Of a stretch of DNA of 64,000 nt, positions 1 through 11,835 are shown one piece after another. The translations under genes and the position numbers were made by a program. The notes under the pieces are model-generated. The model did not search any database. It was not told the origin of the DNA and worked only from the letters and a program-made list of their open reading frames with translations. Origin of the DNA: Entonaema liquescens (lineage: Eukaryota; Ascomycota; Sordariomycetes; Xylariales; Xylariaceae); assembly GCA_902805475.1 (NCBI GenBank), contig CADCSX010000010.1, positions 1,769,001-1,833,000 of the forward strand, read 5' to 3'. How positions within the stretch are numbered: position 1 is the first letter of the stretch; every line of letters begins with the position of its first letter.

Positions 1-153
1 CACACCGGGAACGCCACCAGCAAGCGTGGCAGCTTCTCCGGGGTTGCCGAAGTTACCCAAAGCCTGGATATCGGCACTGGGACCTTGCTCCTGGCCGAAA
101 CGGGCTTCGGCAACGGCCAACAGAGCCGAGATAAGTGCAGTCTTGGTATACAT
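1..153 (-). CDS. secreted protein, N-terminal fragment (runs off left edge)
   Basis: The frame opens with an ATG at 153 and stays open to the edge of the window, giving 51 residues. Residues 1-17 (Lys near the start, then an Ala/Leu-rich core ending AVAEA) form a probable signal peptide. The mature part begins with a Gln/Gly/Pro-rich stretch and then an ALGNFGNPGEAATLAGG segment. I recall similar N-termini in a family of abundant, uncharacterised secreted proteins of filamentous ascomycetes; that is memory, not a search. Upstream on the same strand lie a TATA-like box at 391-397 and a CACGTG palindrome. The C-terminus lies outside the window, so neither length nor function can be judged. Confidence 0.6.
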   Translation of the reverse strand, partial: MYTKTALISALLAVAEARFGQEQGPSADIQALGNFGNPGEAATLAGGVPGV

Positions 154-390
154 GATGACGTAGAAAAGAACTGAGTTGGCGTCAAGCTACAGATTCAGGT
201 TCCTTGTAAGGTATAGAAGATTATTGAACAGAAAGACCGGCCGGGCGGTATGTAGTGAATAGAACGAAGGTAAGGATTGAGAACGAAAAGTTCACAGAAC
301 TGAAACGAATTGGAAGGTAACAAAGAACGAACCGAAGCTTGATGGAGAGAAAAAGAAAAAAGCTCACGATGTGAAGCTGGGATAATGCAA

Positions 391-397
391 TTATATA
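391..397 (-). promoter_or_regulatory. TATA-like box of the left-edge secreted-protein gene
   Basis: The minus strand reads TATATAA here, about 240 bp upstream of the ATG at 153. The stretch between is purine-rich on the + strand, so CT-rich on the coding strand, as in many fungal core promoters. Confidence 0.35.
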
Positions 398-403
398 GCT
401 AGT

Positions 404-411
404 CCACGTGG
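404..411. promoter_or_regulatory. CCACGTGG palindrome (E-box type)
   Basis: A perfect 8-bp palindrome with a CACGTG core lies just upstream of the TATA-like box of the left-edge gene. CACGTG is the known core for bHLH factors. Its use here is inference. Confidence 0.3.
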
Positions 412-3132
412 ATGGGTATAAGTCAACACCAACATAGTCAGTTGGGATGGGCTAGCCTAGGCAGGCTTTGGCGAGCCCCTTCTGCAGATCAAACCTCATC
501 TCGGGGTTGAGATCAGATGGTGAGCTAGCATGGTGCGGCAAGGATATGGCCGCCCATAGCGACCCCCCTTCCGGCGAACGTTTATTATCCCATGTCGAAG
601 TGTATCTAGTAAAGAAACGGAGGGTACATGGATAATATAAGCTATGCTGTCTTGAAAATGGCAGAGCGCATTAGGTAGAAAACCTGGGATGAGATGCTTA
701 AGTGCTTCATTGTAGTTTGGGGGAAACACATATTTCCTGCATTCTTGAATGCTATCTCTTGAGATCTCATGGGCGGTTAGTGGAACAATTAGCGGAAACG
801 GATACAACCCGCGGATGTTCTGGAGTAGTGTAATTACTTCTTGGCTAAACAGTCAGGGGTTAGCCAGCTGGGGATAGCAAATCCATTGGATATACGGCTA
901 TGAACGAAGCTCGAGAGGTATCGTATTGCTTTGATGAACAGACCTCTACGTGTATCTACAATCTCAGTTACAATCTACTACTAGCGTAGTGGTGATATTA
1001 TTAATCTAAGGATTGCCCCAATGGAAAATCTTTCAGGTGAGGCTCAATCTAGGCTAGAGATCAACAACAGCTGGGTTCGGTGTATTTTGGACCAAGCCGC
1101 CAATCAAGTTATTTATTAGATACCTACCTATTTACTTCTTAGGTAACTCTTAGTTGCTCGTAGATATCAATTTAAATTTCGCTATGTCTTTTGTTTCTTA
1201 GTTAATTAATTATTAAAGAATTTATTTACTCGCAAACACAAGATAAAAACCTGTATGTTGATTCCGTCCGAAGCCATCTTCTTTTCCGTTACTCTAAAGT
1301 CCTAAAAGGTTCCCTGTGGTGTTAAATTTCAGAAGGATTGATAGTAGAGTAGCCACTCGGGACTATGCAGGCCGAAGGTAGGGGGTTGGGGTCTTGCAAT
1401 TAAAGATTAGAAGTACGAGCTCCCTCATAACACTAACCTTCTCGAACAATAAGCTAGGTGCAGCGACAGCTTGGCGCCTTTCAAAGCCCCACCATCTTCT
1501 CTAAAAGGTCGTCTCCGACGCTTTCTAGACCCCCAACTTCGTTAAACCCCCCCTGCCAGAAAAGTCGATCAAACAGGCCCATCAGGGGTTTTGAGACGAC
1601 TACGAGACTCAGGGGGGTTTTATCTAACCTCACTTTTCTTACTATTCACTCGAGCTTTTGTTGATAACGGAAATTGTTACTACAATTGGTACGACACCGA
1701 TTGAATAGAGCGCTTGCGACAGAAATCATTCAATGCTCACCGCCTGGACTGTAGTCTAATTTCTGGCTGCGCTTAGCTCTGCGTACGGTCTGCGAGGTCT
1801 TGTTTGTAATATTTCCATGCTGGTGATGAAATGGTGTGCGATCACCAAATACTCAACCAAATGATGAGAAGCTTCCTAGCTTTGAACAAAGCTCATATGT
1901 TTCTAAGCTAATAATATTGGTAGAATATGATCTGTCAATACTCACCTCAGAATGAGCAAAACACCCTACTGATCGGCTGGATTTTCGATGAGATCGATTG
2001 CTATGTTCATCATACGCTCAGACGGCAGGAAAATATTCTTCGCTGCGATTTTCACAAGGGCGTTCCTAGCTTAGTTGTCGATCTATGTAATTCATAAGTA
2101 GCAACGGCATCTCGGATCGATTTTCCTGTTGCTGCGTCGCCTTCCAAGTCGATCCATGGCGGGTATCATCATGCGCCGATTATTGGTGTTGCAATATCGA
2201 CTTGTTGGTTTTCATTTCATCCGATGTCTTGATTTCTTATGATTCAGGAAATTCGAACCTAGCTTTACGGACCGCTCGTTCCACTTAGGCCGGGGGACGG
2301 TGGATCATAAAGGCTGATCTTATGCGTCTCTTTGAGGGCTCTTAGGTCTTCTATTGAACTCGAAGTACCTAATGAACAGCTCTGAGTCGACGGCATCGTG
2401 CGTTGACATGATGATCCAGCCTTTACTAGATGAGCTTGGTCAGCGCTTCGCCAAACATTCCTTATTCTACCTCTCCGGGAATCCTCCATTCCGGTCGGGC
2501 ACCCACGTCCTTGAATGCTACTGTAGAACCACTACAATAAAAATGATTCATTGCTAAAGAAAATAGCGTTGGTTGTTTCGAATCTAAGGGGTTCCTATGG
2601 GCAGTATGCAGTACCTAACATCCAGTCTCTAGCGATTTACATATGTGGTTATAGAGCTACTAAATATGGATGTAGTATATCCCCAACCACATCTCCGCTC
2701 GAAGCCTGGTCGATTGGTCACCATTGTGGTTTATTATCACAACAGGGCAGCTAATTCATTGGCACTCTCTTGCTAGATCCTAATTAGTATTCATGAGCTA
2801 TGGCGTCGAGATCTAATTTCTGGACAATACTATTGTTCCATTAGATAAATTGACTAAGATATTCTGTATAAGGTAAAGATACTGCATTTTATAGCAACTA
2901 GAATCACGCTAACAAGGCATCGATAGGCGATTACTTTCCTAGAAACTAGGCTTTCTATTGACTAATCCAGGTTAAGTATGATGATAGAAGAAGAATAAGA
3001 CGAAGTACATAACCAGTCACCTCAATCACCTCTCACGTCCTTGCTGTCGCTATATAATCAAAACCCCTCCCTCCCAAAGGAGCGAATGCGACATCCAGAC
3101 ATTTGCATAGCTAGGTCCCTACGTTTGTGGTA

Positions 3133-3765
3133 TCAAGCGCTACTTTCAACGAGTCCATATCTCTGCTTAACAATAGGGGTCGGGGGATTCAAAAGTGGAT
3201 TCCCCTCAAAGCCACGAGGGCCAATATTGGGACGCTTTTTAAGCTCTGCTTCTGGTTCGCCACTCTTTAACCTCCTGATTAGATCCTCCGGATCGAAATC
3301 AACGCCGAAGGGATTCTCAGCGAACTCGGCACTCAACATAAACTTGGTGGCCTCAACCGCGTCTAAATTGTCTACCTGTGTCTCGAGTATGTTGCCGTCA
3401 GGGTCCTGGTAGTACATACTCGTAGTCGGTCCGTGGTTGACACACCAGACAGGTAGCAAACCGTGAGCTTTACGCTGCAGGTAGGCTGTTGTTAGGTCGT
3501 TTAACGTTTCGAAACTGAATGCTATATGATCTAGACCAGCGCTCATCCGAATTTTATCGCCGCAAGTTGGAAGCGAGACAATGGCGATACGATGATGCTC
3601 ATCATCATAGGTCAAGAAAGCTAGTGATTCGCTCTCTACCACAGCATGCGCGCCAAGAAAGGTCTTATAGAACTCGATCATAGGCTTGAATCGCCCAGTC
3701 CTAAGCACAACGTGTGCTAACCCAGAAGGCGAAAGGACTTTGCCGGACAGGTTTGCGCTAGCCAT
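3133..3765 (-). CDS. VOC-superfamily (glyoxalase/extradiol-dioxygenase fold) protein
   Basis: Single-exon gene, 210 aa, started at the ATG at 3765; the frame extends upstream only to a TTG. The vicinal-oxygen-chelate fold is shown by LAHVVLRT (His18), GLDHIAFSF (His80) and DGNILETQVD (Glu128), the usual 2-His-1-carboxylate metal site. A PDGN turn precedes the Glu, and a C-terminal extension follows (about residues 140-210). Fungal relatives are often named biphenyl-2,3-diol 1,2-dioxygenase-like, but substrate is rarely known. There is no signal peptide, so it is probably cytosolic. It is divergent from the isochorismatase-like hydrolase at 4431 across 665 bp, and co-regulation in a small catabolic pair is plausible. 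Fold assignment is firm; reaction is not. Confidence 0.85.
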   Translation of the reverse strand: MASANLSGKVLSPSGLAHVVLRTGRFKPMIEFYKTFLGAHAVVESESLAFLTYDDEHHRIAIVSLPTCGDKIRMSAGLDHIAFSFETLNDLTTAYLQRKAHGLLPVWCVNHGPTTSMYYQDPDGNILETQVDNLDAVEATKFMLSAEFAENPFGVDFDPEDLIRRLKSGEPEAELKKRPNIGPRGFEGNPLLNPPTPIVKQRYGLVESSA

Positions 3766-4430
3766 GATATAAGATCCTGCGGAGGTCAAAGAGGACTTGT
3801 TCGAACGTTTGATTTTAGTTTAAAGTAACTGACGAATTTGGTTGAGTGTTGAATGTTGTGGATAGTATAAAAGAGGCTGTCTACCGGTAGGCTTGAGGCT
3901 CTTATATCATTCCACATCCAGCACAATATCGGCAGAACACTTATTAATATAGCTTAATCACTGACTAATGTCGTCACAAATATAGACACTACACCCACCT
4001 CCACACGGATACATGACACTCGGATACTTTCTCTTGGATAGCTAACTCGGTTATCCCGAGGGACCGTAGTACGTAAACGATGCAGCGAAATTCGGACACT
4101 TTCCTTTCATCTGTGCGAAGTTGAGCCGATTCAGGGCATACCCCAATAGCATAGAAACGGTAAGGTAAGCCAACTCCGCGTGATCGGTACTGGGACTGTC
4201 CGAATATAATCTCCGAGCCGGTAAACGATAAGGCATGCATAGTTGTGACTGGCTCTCACTTCTCCTCTCCCCGCTCGTACGAAGAGCCTCCAACTTTGCG
4301 CTCGTATATCATATATCAGCAGACTTGTTGTCCCCCACCCTTGCTCTCATCCTCACAACCATTGCCTCGCGCTGCAGCTAGTAGTATATACATTACGTAC
4401 TGACGTAAATCTAAGACCCTTCTATTTACA
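3766..4430. other. divergent intergenic region, VOC protein / isochorismatase-like
   Basis: This 665-bp region lies between the two start codons and probably holds both promoters. A TATAAAA stretch near 3870 and TATATA near 4385 are visible. No gene or repeat was recognised. Confidence 0.4.
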
Positions 4431-5503
4431 ATGTCACGAGTTGTGACACTAGGGCCAAAGGGCGACGAATGGAGCTATAACCGAGGCGCCAAGACTTACA
4501 ACCTCACTCGAGGCGCCGCCCCGTCGGCATTTACCCTCCGCGCGACTAAAGGTCCTGAGGATACGTCAATCACGCTGGCGCCAAGTCTGAGTGCTTTAGT
4601 AGTGGTTGATATGCAGAACTTCTTTCTTCACCCAAGTTGCAATAATCACCCTACTGGTCTTGTTGCAGTAGAGCGTATTCTTGAACTGATTAAGAAATGC
4701 CGTGAGATTAACATTCAGGTACGGCAATAATAACCAGTACTCGGAAATACTATATATATATATTCATGATTCATATCACTATTCCGCGCATGCTCATAGG
4801 GGATATAAGCGTATAGTGGTCTAGTGAACCAAGTACGTACTCACTAACATCATAATCGGGTCTAGGTTTTCTGGCTGAACTGGGGATTGAATGATAAGGA
4901 CCTTGAAACTATGCCAGCAGCTGCCGAACGACTCTTCAACAGGAGCCTGGTTACGTCTTCTTTAGGTAACCAGCGGACTAGAAGTGGCTTTGGCTCTGAT
5001 ATGGGAGAGGGTAGAGGTCGATTGTTAATGGAGGGATCTTGGAATGCAGCCCTGTACGGACCCTTACATGACGCCCCGCACGCCTCGGATGTTTTCTGCA
5101 ACAAAAATCGTGTATCGGGGTTTTGGCATAGCGAGACACCGTTCGCGAAAGAGTTGGAGTCCGGTGGCTTTCGGACTCTTTTCTTCGCCGGCGTAAACAC
5201 AGACCAATGCGTCTTGGGAACCATGGCTGATGCATACTATCGCGGATACGATTGCATCATGGTTGAGGACTGCTGTGCGACAGGGACTCCAGGGGGACAA
5301 GAGGTTTCGATATACAATGCCTCTGTGAGTTGACATACTTGGTCTCATTATTAAGCCTCCAACTCCCCAAGTGATCCCTGCCTAGCTCATATCAAGAAAT
5401 TCAAGAGACTCTGCTAACACCTGATACATAGGAGGTATATGGTTTCGTAGTCGATAGCAACAGTTTTGTTAACGGTACGATAAATACAGAAATAGAGAAA
5501 TGA
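4431..5503 (+). CDS. isochorismatase-like cysteine hydrolase
   Basis: Three exons: 4431-4718, 4866-5324 and 5432-5503, giving 272 aa. Both introns (147 and 107 nt) are phase 0 with GT-AG ends and CTAAC branch points. The catalytic triad of the family is complete: Asp60 in VVVDMQNFF, Lys176 in CNKNRVSGFW and Cys211 in GVNTDQCVLGT. The family hydrolyses isochorismate, N-carbamoyl compounds, nicotinamide or related amides and vinyl ethers. This subgroup, with a roughly 50-residue N-terminal extension, is common in fungi and its substrate is generally unknown. No signal peptide, so probably cytosolic. The divergent VOC neighbour suggests joint use in breakdown of an aromatic or heterocyclic compound (inference). 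Confidence 0.88.
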
Positions 5504-7007
5504 ACATCGTTTATCAAGAAATGCCGTATAGGATAGCGCTATGCCCGGTTCACTTTAATAGGACGTCAGCTGGTGTATTTTCTACGAGTCGTATCGATGT
5601 CAAATAGACACTCAATGTCACGATGATATCACCTACCCCTTCGTCTCTTTAACCTCCTTAGCCTCCCTAATTCTTTGTCTAAGCAGAGTATACGATGGCG
5701 TATGTGGCCTCGTTGCGTAAGCCTTTCGATGGCTCAGTTCTCGAGTTGGCAACTCCGCGGCTAGTTAATAATATACACCTAGGCATATCATTGGTAGGGA
5801 ATTACCAATATTGGTTTTACTATACGCAGTGAAACACGTTTGTCCAATTCCTACGCATACGTGAGCTGCATATATCACTTGTTGTGAGCCCCGCGTGCGT
5901 ATAGACTGGTCAGAATTTACGATAGAGTTTGTGTTTGCGGTTGGGTCATGCTTGAGGGAATCAATTACCTGGTCAGCTGTACCCCAGAATTATTGCCCTC
6001 GGCTTAAGTGAATATTTCCGTATGTGGGTTAGCTGTCTCTTTCCAGCCCACGGTACTGGTTCTCGCACTAACACAGCATCGCGGCACAGCCGCCATCCTA
6101 AGCTGGAGCCGTGACGCGGGGTTCAAACCCTAGATACTTCGTAGGAACGAACTAAACCGCGGCTATAGCTAAGACGTACTCAATGATATACCATATAACT
6201 AGGTACCTACCTAAATACTTGATTTCAAAATTCTGTAGGGGCGTAATAGTTAGGTAGTCTTGGTAGGTATCAGGACGCCACGGTATTTCCATATAGTAGA
6301 TTCGTTGGGTAACCGGGGGAAGACTGCTGAGCATTTAAGGCCTACCAGTGATAATCGCAGTTATAACAAGCTTCGCGAAGATCGTGATCACCACATCCTT
6401 CAACGTGAATCCATGTCGGACACTTATGACTTCCCCTTACTATTTGGGAGTTTTCCGGAAATAACACGGAGCTTCCCGTCCATATATTCCCTATTCGTAA
6501 CACCTCCACGACAGGAGGCTGATTTGTCATGTAGCAACCTTTCAATGTAGCAACTGACTAATATACTGTCACTATCTTAATAAGACAACGACAAATACTC
6601 CTTCTTTCCACTGACAAGTGTTAATAATAATTGCTTTGGGAAGTGGTATGATTACTTAACGTATATCATGCGACAATACTGTAAATCTGTATCTATATTT
6701 GGTTGAAGCGGAATTCATTCCGTTCATTTTCTTGATCTGGTGATCGGACGTTGATGAGTTGCATATTTCAGTTATCTGGACAATTTTGAGATGACACCAA
6801 AAAATGCCTTTGAGTGTAAAGCAATACTAACATGGCATACTCATCCTTCTAGGCGAGTGATGGAGATGGCAGTGCTCACATACCACGACACATACTAAAT
6901 TCAGCTTAACCATATTCACATAACATCTAGTAGTAGACTTCGAGATCAACTCAGAGAATTTATTTAAATTCCGAATTCTGACTAACCGACAAGTACTCAG
7001 CATTGAA
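5504..7007. other. 1.5 kb without a recognisable gene
   Basis: AT-rich intergenic DNA between the 3' ends of the hydrolase and P5C reductase genes. A GGTTCAAACCC stretch near 6120 resembles a tRNA B box, but no cloverleaf folds around it. Small frames at 6260-6550 and 6342-6545 overlap on opposite strands and look like nothing known. Confidence 0.4.
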
Positions 7008-7928
7008 TTATGACTTTGCAAGAGTCTCTCCCAGCTCCTTTCCTCTGTCGGCAGCCGCCTTTACGGCCTTGTCCACGGTATCCTTAAAGCCCGACGCATC
7101 GAAGCTTTTCAGAGCCGCCTCCGTGGTTCCCTTGGGGCTAGTCACGTTGATTCGTAGCTGCGCCGGTTCATCGGACGACTCAATCAGCATCTTACCTGCG
7201 CCGAAGCAGGTCTGCTTAGCTAGGCGCGTGGCCTGCTCCCTCGAGAGCCCTAGGCGTATCCCGCTTTCGATCAAGTGCTCTACCATAGCGAAGAAGTACG
7301 CAGGTCCGGATCCTAAATCACGTCCGTGCCCGATTAGGTTTCAATAGGCTTCGATTCGGTGGGAGTAGACCTTACCTGACAGTCCCGTGACGACGTCGAT
7401 TAGCTCTTCCCGATCCACCCACTCGGCCACCTTACTCACGCTCCCTAGCAGAGCGGCGGCCAAGTCCTTCTCCTCTTGCGACACGTCACCGCTTGCGAAA
7501 AGGCCCGATGCGCCCTCGCCTAGCAGAGCGGGCGTGTTTGGCATGACACGAATGATGTGGGGTGTTCGTCCGTCTGTGAGCTTCAACCACTCCTTAAGGC
7601 TCTCCAGCGTGATGCCTGCCGCAATAGAGACAATTAAAGGTAGGGACGTGCGGTCGGCCCAAGCGCCGGCGAGCTCCTGACACACGCCCTTCGTAACCTG
7701 GGGCTTCACCGCGAGGACGAGGAGATCGGCGTCCTTCGAGGCCTCAGCGTTGGACGCAGTGGTGCGTACCCCGGTCGCTTTAATCTTATCCCGATTCACC
7801 TCCCAGGGCTCCGAGACGATGATATTTTGCTTGTCAATGCCCTTGGCTACCAGACCACCGATAATGGCACCAGCCATATTACCGCCTCCGATGAACCCTA
7901 GCTTACTTTTCTGTAATTGAGAAGCCAT
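7008..7928 (-). CDS. pyrroline-5-carboxylate reductase
   Basis: Two exons: 7928-7376 and 7312-7008, with a 63-nt phase-1 intron, giving 285 aa. It catalyses the last step of proline synthesis, NAD(P)H-dependent reduction of P5C to proline. The N-terminus holds the Rossmann motif GFIGGGNMAG (residues 11-20). Later motifs are VKPQV, IRVMPNTP and, exactly across the splice junction, TGLSGSGPAYFF, the P5CR signature; the helical dimer domain follows with TCFGAGKML. Length matches ProC/PRO3 proteins. The ATG at 7928 is right because it begins just before the Rossmann strand. The equivalent yeast gene is PRO3. Confidence 0.95.
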
Positions 7929-8904
7929 TTTGCGATTTGTACGTTTTGGGGCCGTTTAACTTGTGCAGACTATGTATGTTATTATCATGTACATGTAGGT
8001 AGGAATTAATATGAAGGAATTAATATGTACCTAAGAAGCCCGCGCCGATAGGTATTGTCCATGCCCGTCGGCTTGTTTCGGCCTTAGCGTCATTTAGTTC
8101 CAACTTACTTCCATGTAATCCGTACTACATAATGTTGTACCCGTCATTGTGGCAGTGTCCTGTGGCTAGTGTAAGAATTAAGGAGACGGGGGTGGCTAGG
8201 GAACCCAGGAGGTAAGTTAAGGGGTAGGTAGATGGGAACCGAAGGGTGCTCAAACTAGACAACATGCCATTGCATTTTTATATCAGGATATGAAGATATT
8301 TTGAGATATATGGAAAAGAGGACTGTTGGAATAGAATCCCAAATATTTCTCTAGATCAGAGCTTCCTGGCAATTGGATTCTAATTTTGTTTTATCGAAGG
8401 GTTCCGTTCCGCAGCACGAGGAATTGAATCAGAATAAATCGAAGCGTCAATTGATTTTTATAGTTGTTTGTGTCTACTATGGGTAAAGGGTGAGTCGGGT
8501 CCTAGTATTGGTAGGGATGATTTGAGGGTTTCTCTATCTGCTGTGAAGATTAGAATAATTTCTACTTTGATTGGAAAACCTAAGGTGTTTACAAAGGAGT
8601 TGCATGTATTTTAATTATTCACTAGCTTTATATATTCCAGGCGTGTAATAACAATTCCATTGTGTCATGCTCTTTGACTAGGTGTTTTTTAAGCCAGTTT
8701 ACGCACCGTACATTTTGATATCAAGGTGCTTGGATTGGTGATATATTTTCTACCTTTGGCCAACTATACTTGACTTAAAGGTATTGACTGATCAGGAAAC
8801 TATTCGCCTCATCGAGAACCTCACAGCCCCGTAAAGTCCTAAGACCTTATATTATATCCTACAAAAGCCTGTATTTTTATCCAGGTACCTACAGGTTTTC
8901 CGGT
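7929..8904. other. divergent intergenic region, P5C reductase / F-box-ankyrin gene
   Basis: 976 bp holding both promoters. Several short T-rich stretches are present. I see no gene, repeat array or clear regulatory palindrome. Confidence 0.4.
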
Positions 8905-11519
8905 ATGGCGTCCTTCACGAACTTGCCTAACGAGCTCCTTCTGGGGATTGCGCAACATTTGGAAAGTTCAGCCGACATAAGCGCCGTTGCTGCTACGAGT
9001 CGACGCTTGTACTTCATTTTTGACGTCCACTTGTACTCCTTTGCTGCCCTAAACCGCCCAGAGCTTCTGTCCTGGGCTTGCGAAGCCGGCAGAATTGAAA
9101 CAGTGAAGAAGCTTCTTTATGCAAGGCAAAGCCCGAATATGCTCACATCTCATAAAAGATATATCGATAACGAAGAACTTGCAGGTATAAAGTGGGTGCG
9201 AGATATGGTGTGTCTTGATGGTATCCTTGAAGCTACAATGTCTTATAGGCAGAAAGTTGAACAGCATCGTTCAAGGCACAAGGACAAACCTCCGACTTAT
9301 GATAGGGGCTTGACCAAAAGGAAGACAACAAGGAGGGTACGACGCTACATCAAGGAATCGGTGGATGACTTCTACTTTCCTCTTCATTCCGCTGCTATAG
9401 CTGGATCTACCGAGATCGTGAAGCTCTTGGTAGACTTCGGGGCTTATCTAGATGCTCCTTCGCATGCACTATACAACTGTCAGCCTTGTTGCGAGCGCCG
9501 AGAAATCAGATCTAAGGTTTACTTTTGGACGCCGCTACATACCGCTTTGTGCTGCGGCAAGGAGGACGTCGCCAACCTCCTGATTAATTTGGGGGCGTCC
9601 ACGGACGTTGAAATAAGTAAAAAGCAGTCCAGTGCGCTGCACTGGGCGGCTCGCGGCGGCAATTTGTCAACCATAAGACTACTTTTAGAAGGTGATCGAA
9701 AAGTTCCTATTGACATCCAAGATATGGTGAGTAATAATTAGGTACCTATCAATGCTATCTCCTTGGCTCTATATAAACACTCTTTGGAATTAATGATTAC
9801 TCACCTGCCTATCTATCTATTACTGACTCTTCTCTAGGACGGTGATACTCCCCTTATATGGGCGTTAGGAACTGAACATAGCATCTCGACAATGACACTC
9901 CTACTCCAATATGGCGCGAATCTTGAACTGCAGACGAATAACCGTTCCCGCTTCCGTGGCCAACCCACTGCACTCTTACGGGCTATTCGTTGCTATTGGT
10001 ATAAGGATGCTAGTTTACTTATCGATGCGGGGGCAAATATTCATTCTGTTATTGATGTCTTACCCTCCGCATTGGACATGTGTCTAATGTCATTCGCCGG
10101 ATTCGAAGAAGAAACATATGAAAAAGACATCTTCAATTTCTCCTTCGAGCTAGAGAGGATCTCCCATGTAGAATTCCGCCTGGGCTTTGATATTGGGCGA
10201 GAAGTGGGGTCTCTGTCGAGCTCTCCTGGTTGCAGAAATATCTCTAATAAAAATGTTCACTCTGGCATGGTGGAATTGGCTAAAAAGTTGATATACCACG
10301 GTGCTGATATCCACGCTTCTCCTAGCGCTCGACATTCTCCAATAGTGCGTGCGTCGGGAGCTTGTCTACCAGAGATAGTAAGCCTATTGCTGGAGCTTGG
10401 AGCCCAAGTCGACCAAGAGGATAATGACGGCCTATATCCACTACTTGCTGCCGTTTCGTCGATACTTTACGGACCGTCAGAACCCTCTTTCGATACCGTT
10501 CAGTGCCTCCTAAAATATGGGGCGAATCCTAACAAGTCAACTAAGCTCAAGCCGACAACCCTTATGGCTATTTGCTCTGGACGCGACGGGCTCTCCGGGG
10601 AATTCGAAATCGTTAAACTCCTAGTCGAACACGGGGCGGATATCAACACTAACAAGCTCTTCCCCGTTCCAAAGCTTAGCTGTCCCCCCGTTGAATTCTC
10701 AGCGTTTCAGGCCGCTCTCTGCACCAACAGGTTAGACATTTGCCGATATTTTGTAGACAGAGGCGTCAAAATTGATATTGAAAGGGGCGACCTTCGTGTA
10801 GCGTTGGCTATACTAGTCCAATGGAACAATGAAGGAAAATACGACCGGATAAAACGCAAAAACTCTCTGGAGAATTTCCGAACTCTGTTTGAAATTGATC
10901 AATCAGGATGGCTATTCAAAGACCCTGAGTCCTTTTGGATATCTACTAACGCCCGTACGATTCCCTTGACGATGAAGTTTCTCGAATCTGGTGCTTCTGA
11001 TGCCTCGTGGGTCAATGGGAAGGGGCAAACTTGTAAGTACACTGGCTTTACCTATCTATCCTTGCTTTTGAACCCCCAATATGTTTTTATCATCATACAC
11101 TCATATCGCACGACGTCACGGTGGAGTGGTTGATTGCTAACAATTTGAGCACAGGTCTTCATAATATGGCCATCTATAAGATTACTTGCAACCCGAGTCC
11201 TGCTCTCGTACCGCGGCTTATAGAAATGGGAGCGGATGTAAACAGGCTTGATTCCGACGGGTGCTCGCCATTTTCGTACTTTTTCATGTCGGACTTTTAT
11301 CGCTATCCGATGGAGGCTGTTGATGTACTCCTCAACTTGTTCGCAGCCTTCATCGAGAACGGGATAATCCAGACGGACCAAGATGTAAAGAGATTTGAAG
11401 ATCTTACAACTTACTCGAGGAATACTAATACCCCTGAAGAGGATAGGGTCAGGTACTATATAGGGTTCGAATTGAACGGAAAGTACGTTGTTAAAGATGG
11501 GAAGATAATTGCCTGGTGA
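8905..11519 (+). CDS. F-box and ankyrin-repeat protein
   Basis: Three exons: 8905-9726, 9838-11032 and 11155-11519, introns of 111 and 122 nt, total 793 aa. Residues 3-45 (LPNELLLGIAQHL, then SAVAATSRRLYFIF) fit an F-box, the Skp1-binding part of SCF ubiquitin ligases. From about residue 55 there are ankyrin repeats, including FPLHSAAIAGSTEIVKLLVDFGA, TPLHTALCCGKEDVANLLINLGA, SALHWAARGGNLSTIRLLL and FQAALCTNRLDICRYFVDRG. A basic linker (about residues 128-152) separates the first repeat from the rest. The protein likely recruits a target to SCF; the target is unknown. Such F-box/ankyrin genes form large, fast-evolving families in filamentous ascomycetes. No signal peptide or membrane segment. 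Confidence 0.85.
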
Positions 11520-11835
11520 GAACGCCGTCATCAGGGATTTCTCTACTATATGGACGGGTTTGACTGAATTGGGCTCTGAAAGCATATACTTGCTGTTTCA
11601 CTACAAATATGAATCACGAGTAAGAACTTCGCAGTATTGAGTGTGAGAAAATACCTAGTTAGGTAGGTACTTAACGTTTGTAAGGAGGTGTATCGCGATT
11701 TAATTAATAGCTACAGTATGCATATATAAAGTTTTCGGACTCAGAACAAAGTGAAAGTGTATCAAGGATGATAAAAATGATAGCACATTATGATTCTAAT
11801 AAATTCATAGGTACCTGGATAGGTCATTGCCCTAC
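11520..11835. other. convergent intergenic region
   Basis: 316 AT-rich bases between two convergent genes, presumably both 3' UTRs. Nothing else seen. Confidence 0.4.

Larger units (their letters stand above)
154..3132. other. 2.98 kb without a recognisable gene
   Basis: Beyond the promoter elements of the left-edge gene I see no convincing coding region. The open frames at 496-807 (-), 1458-1664 (+), 2265-2489 (-) and 2354-2557 (+) resemble no family I know, and several begin only at non-ATG codons. No tRNA, clear repeat or mobile-element terminus was noticed. It may hold decayed sequence. Confidence 0.4.

Noticed and set aside
6075..6145. Possible tRNA (GGTTCAAACCC box B-like stretch)
   Set aside because: No A box at the right distance and the T stem, D stem and acceptor stem do not pair.
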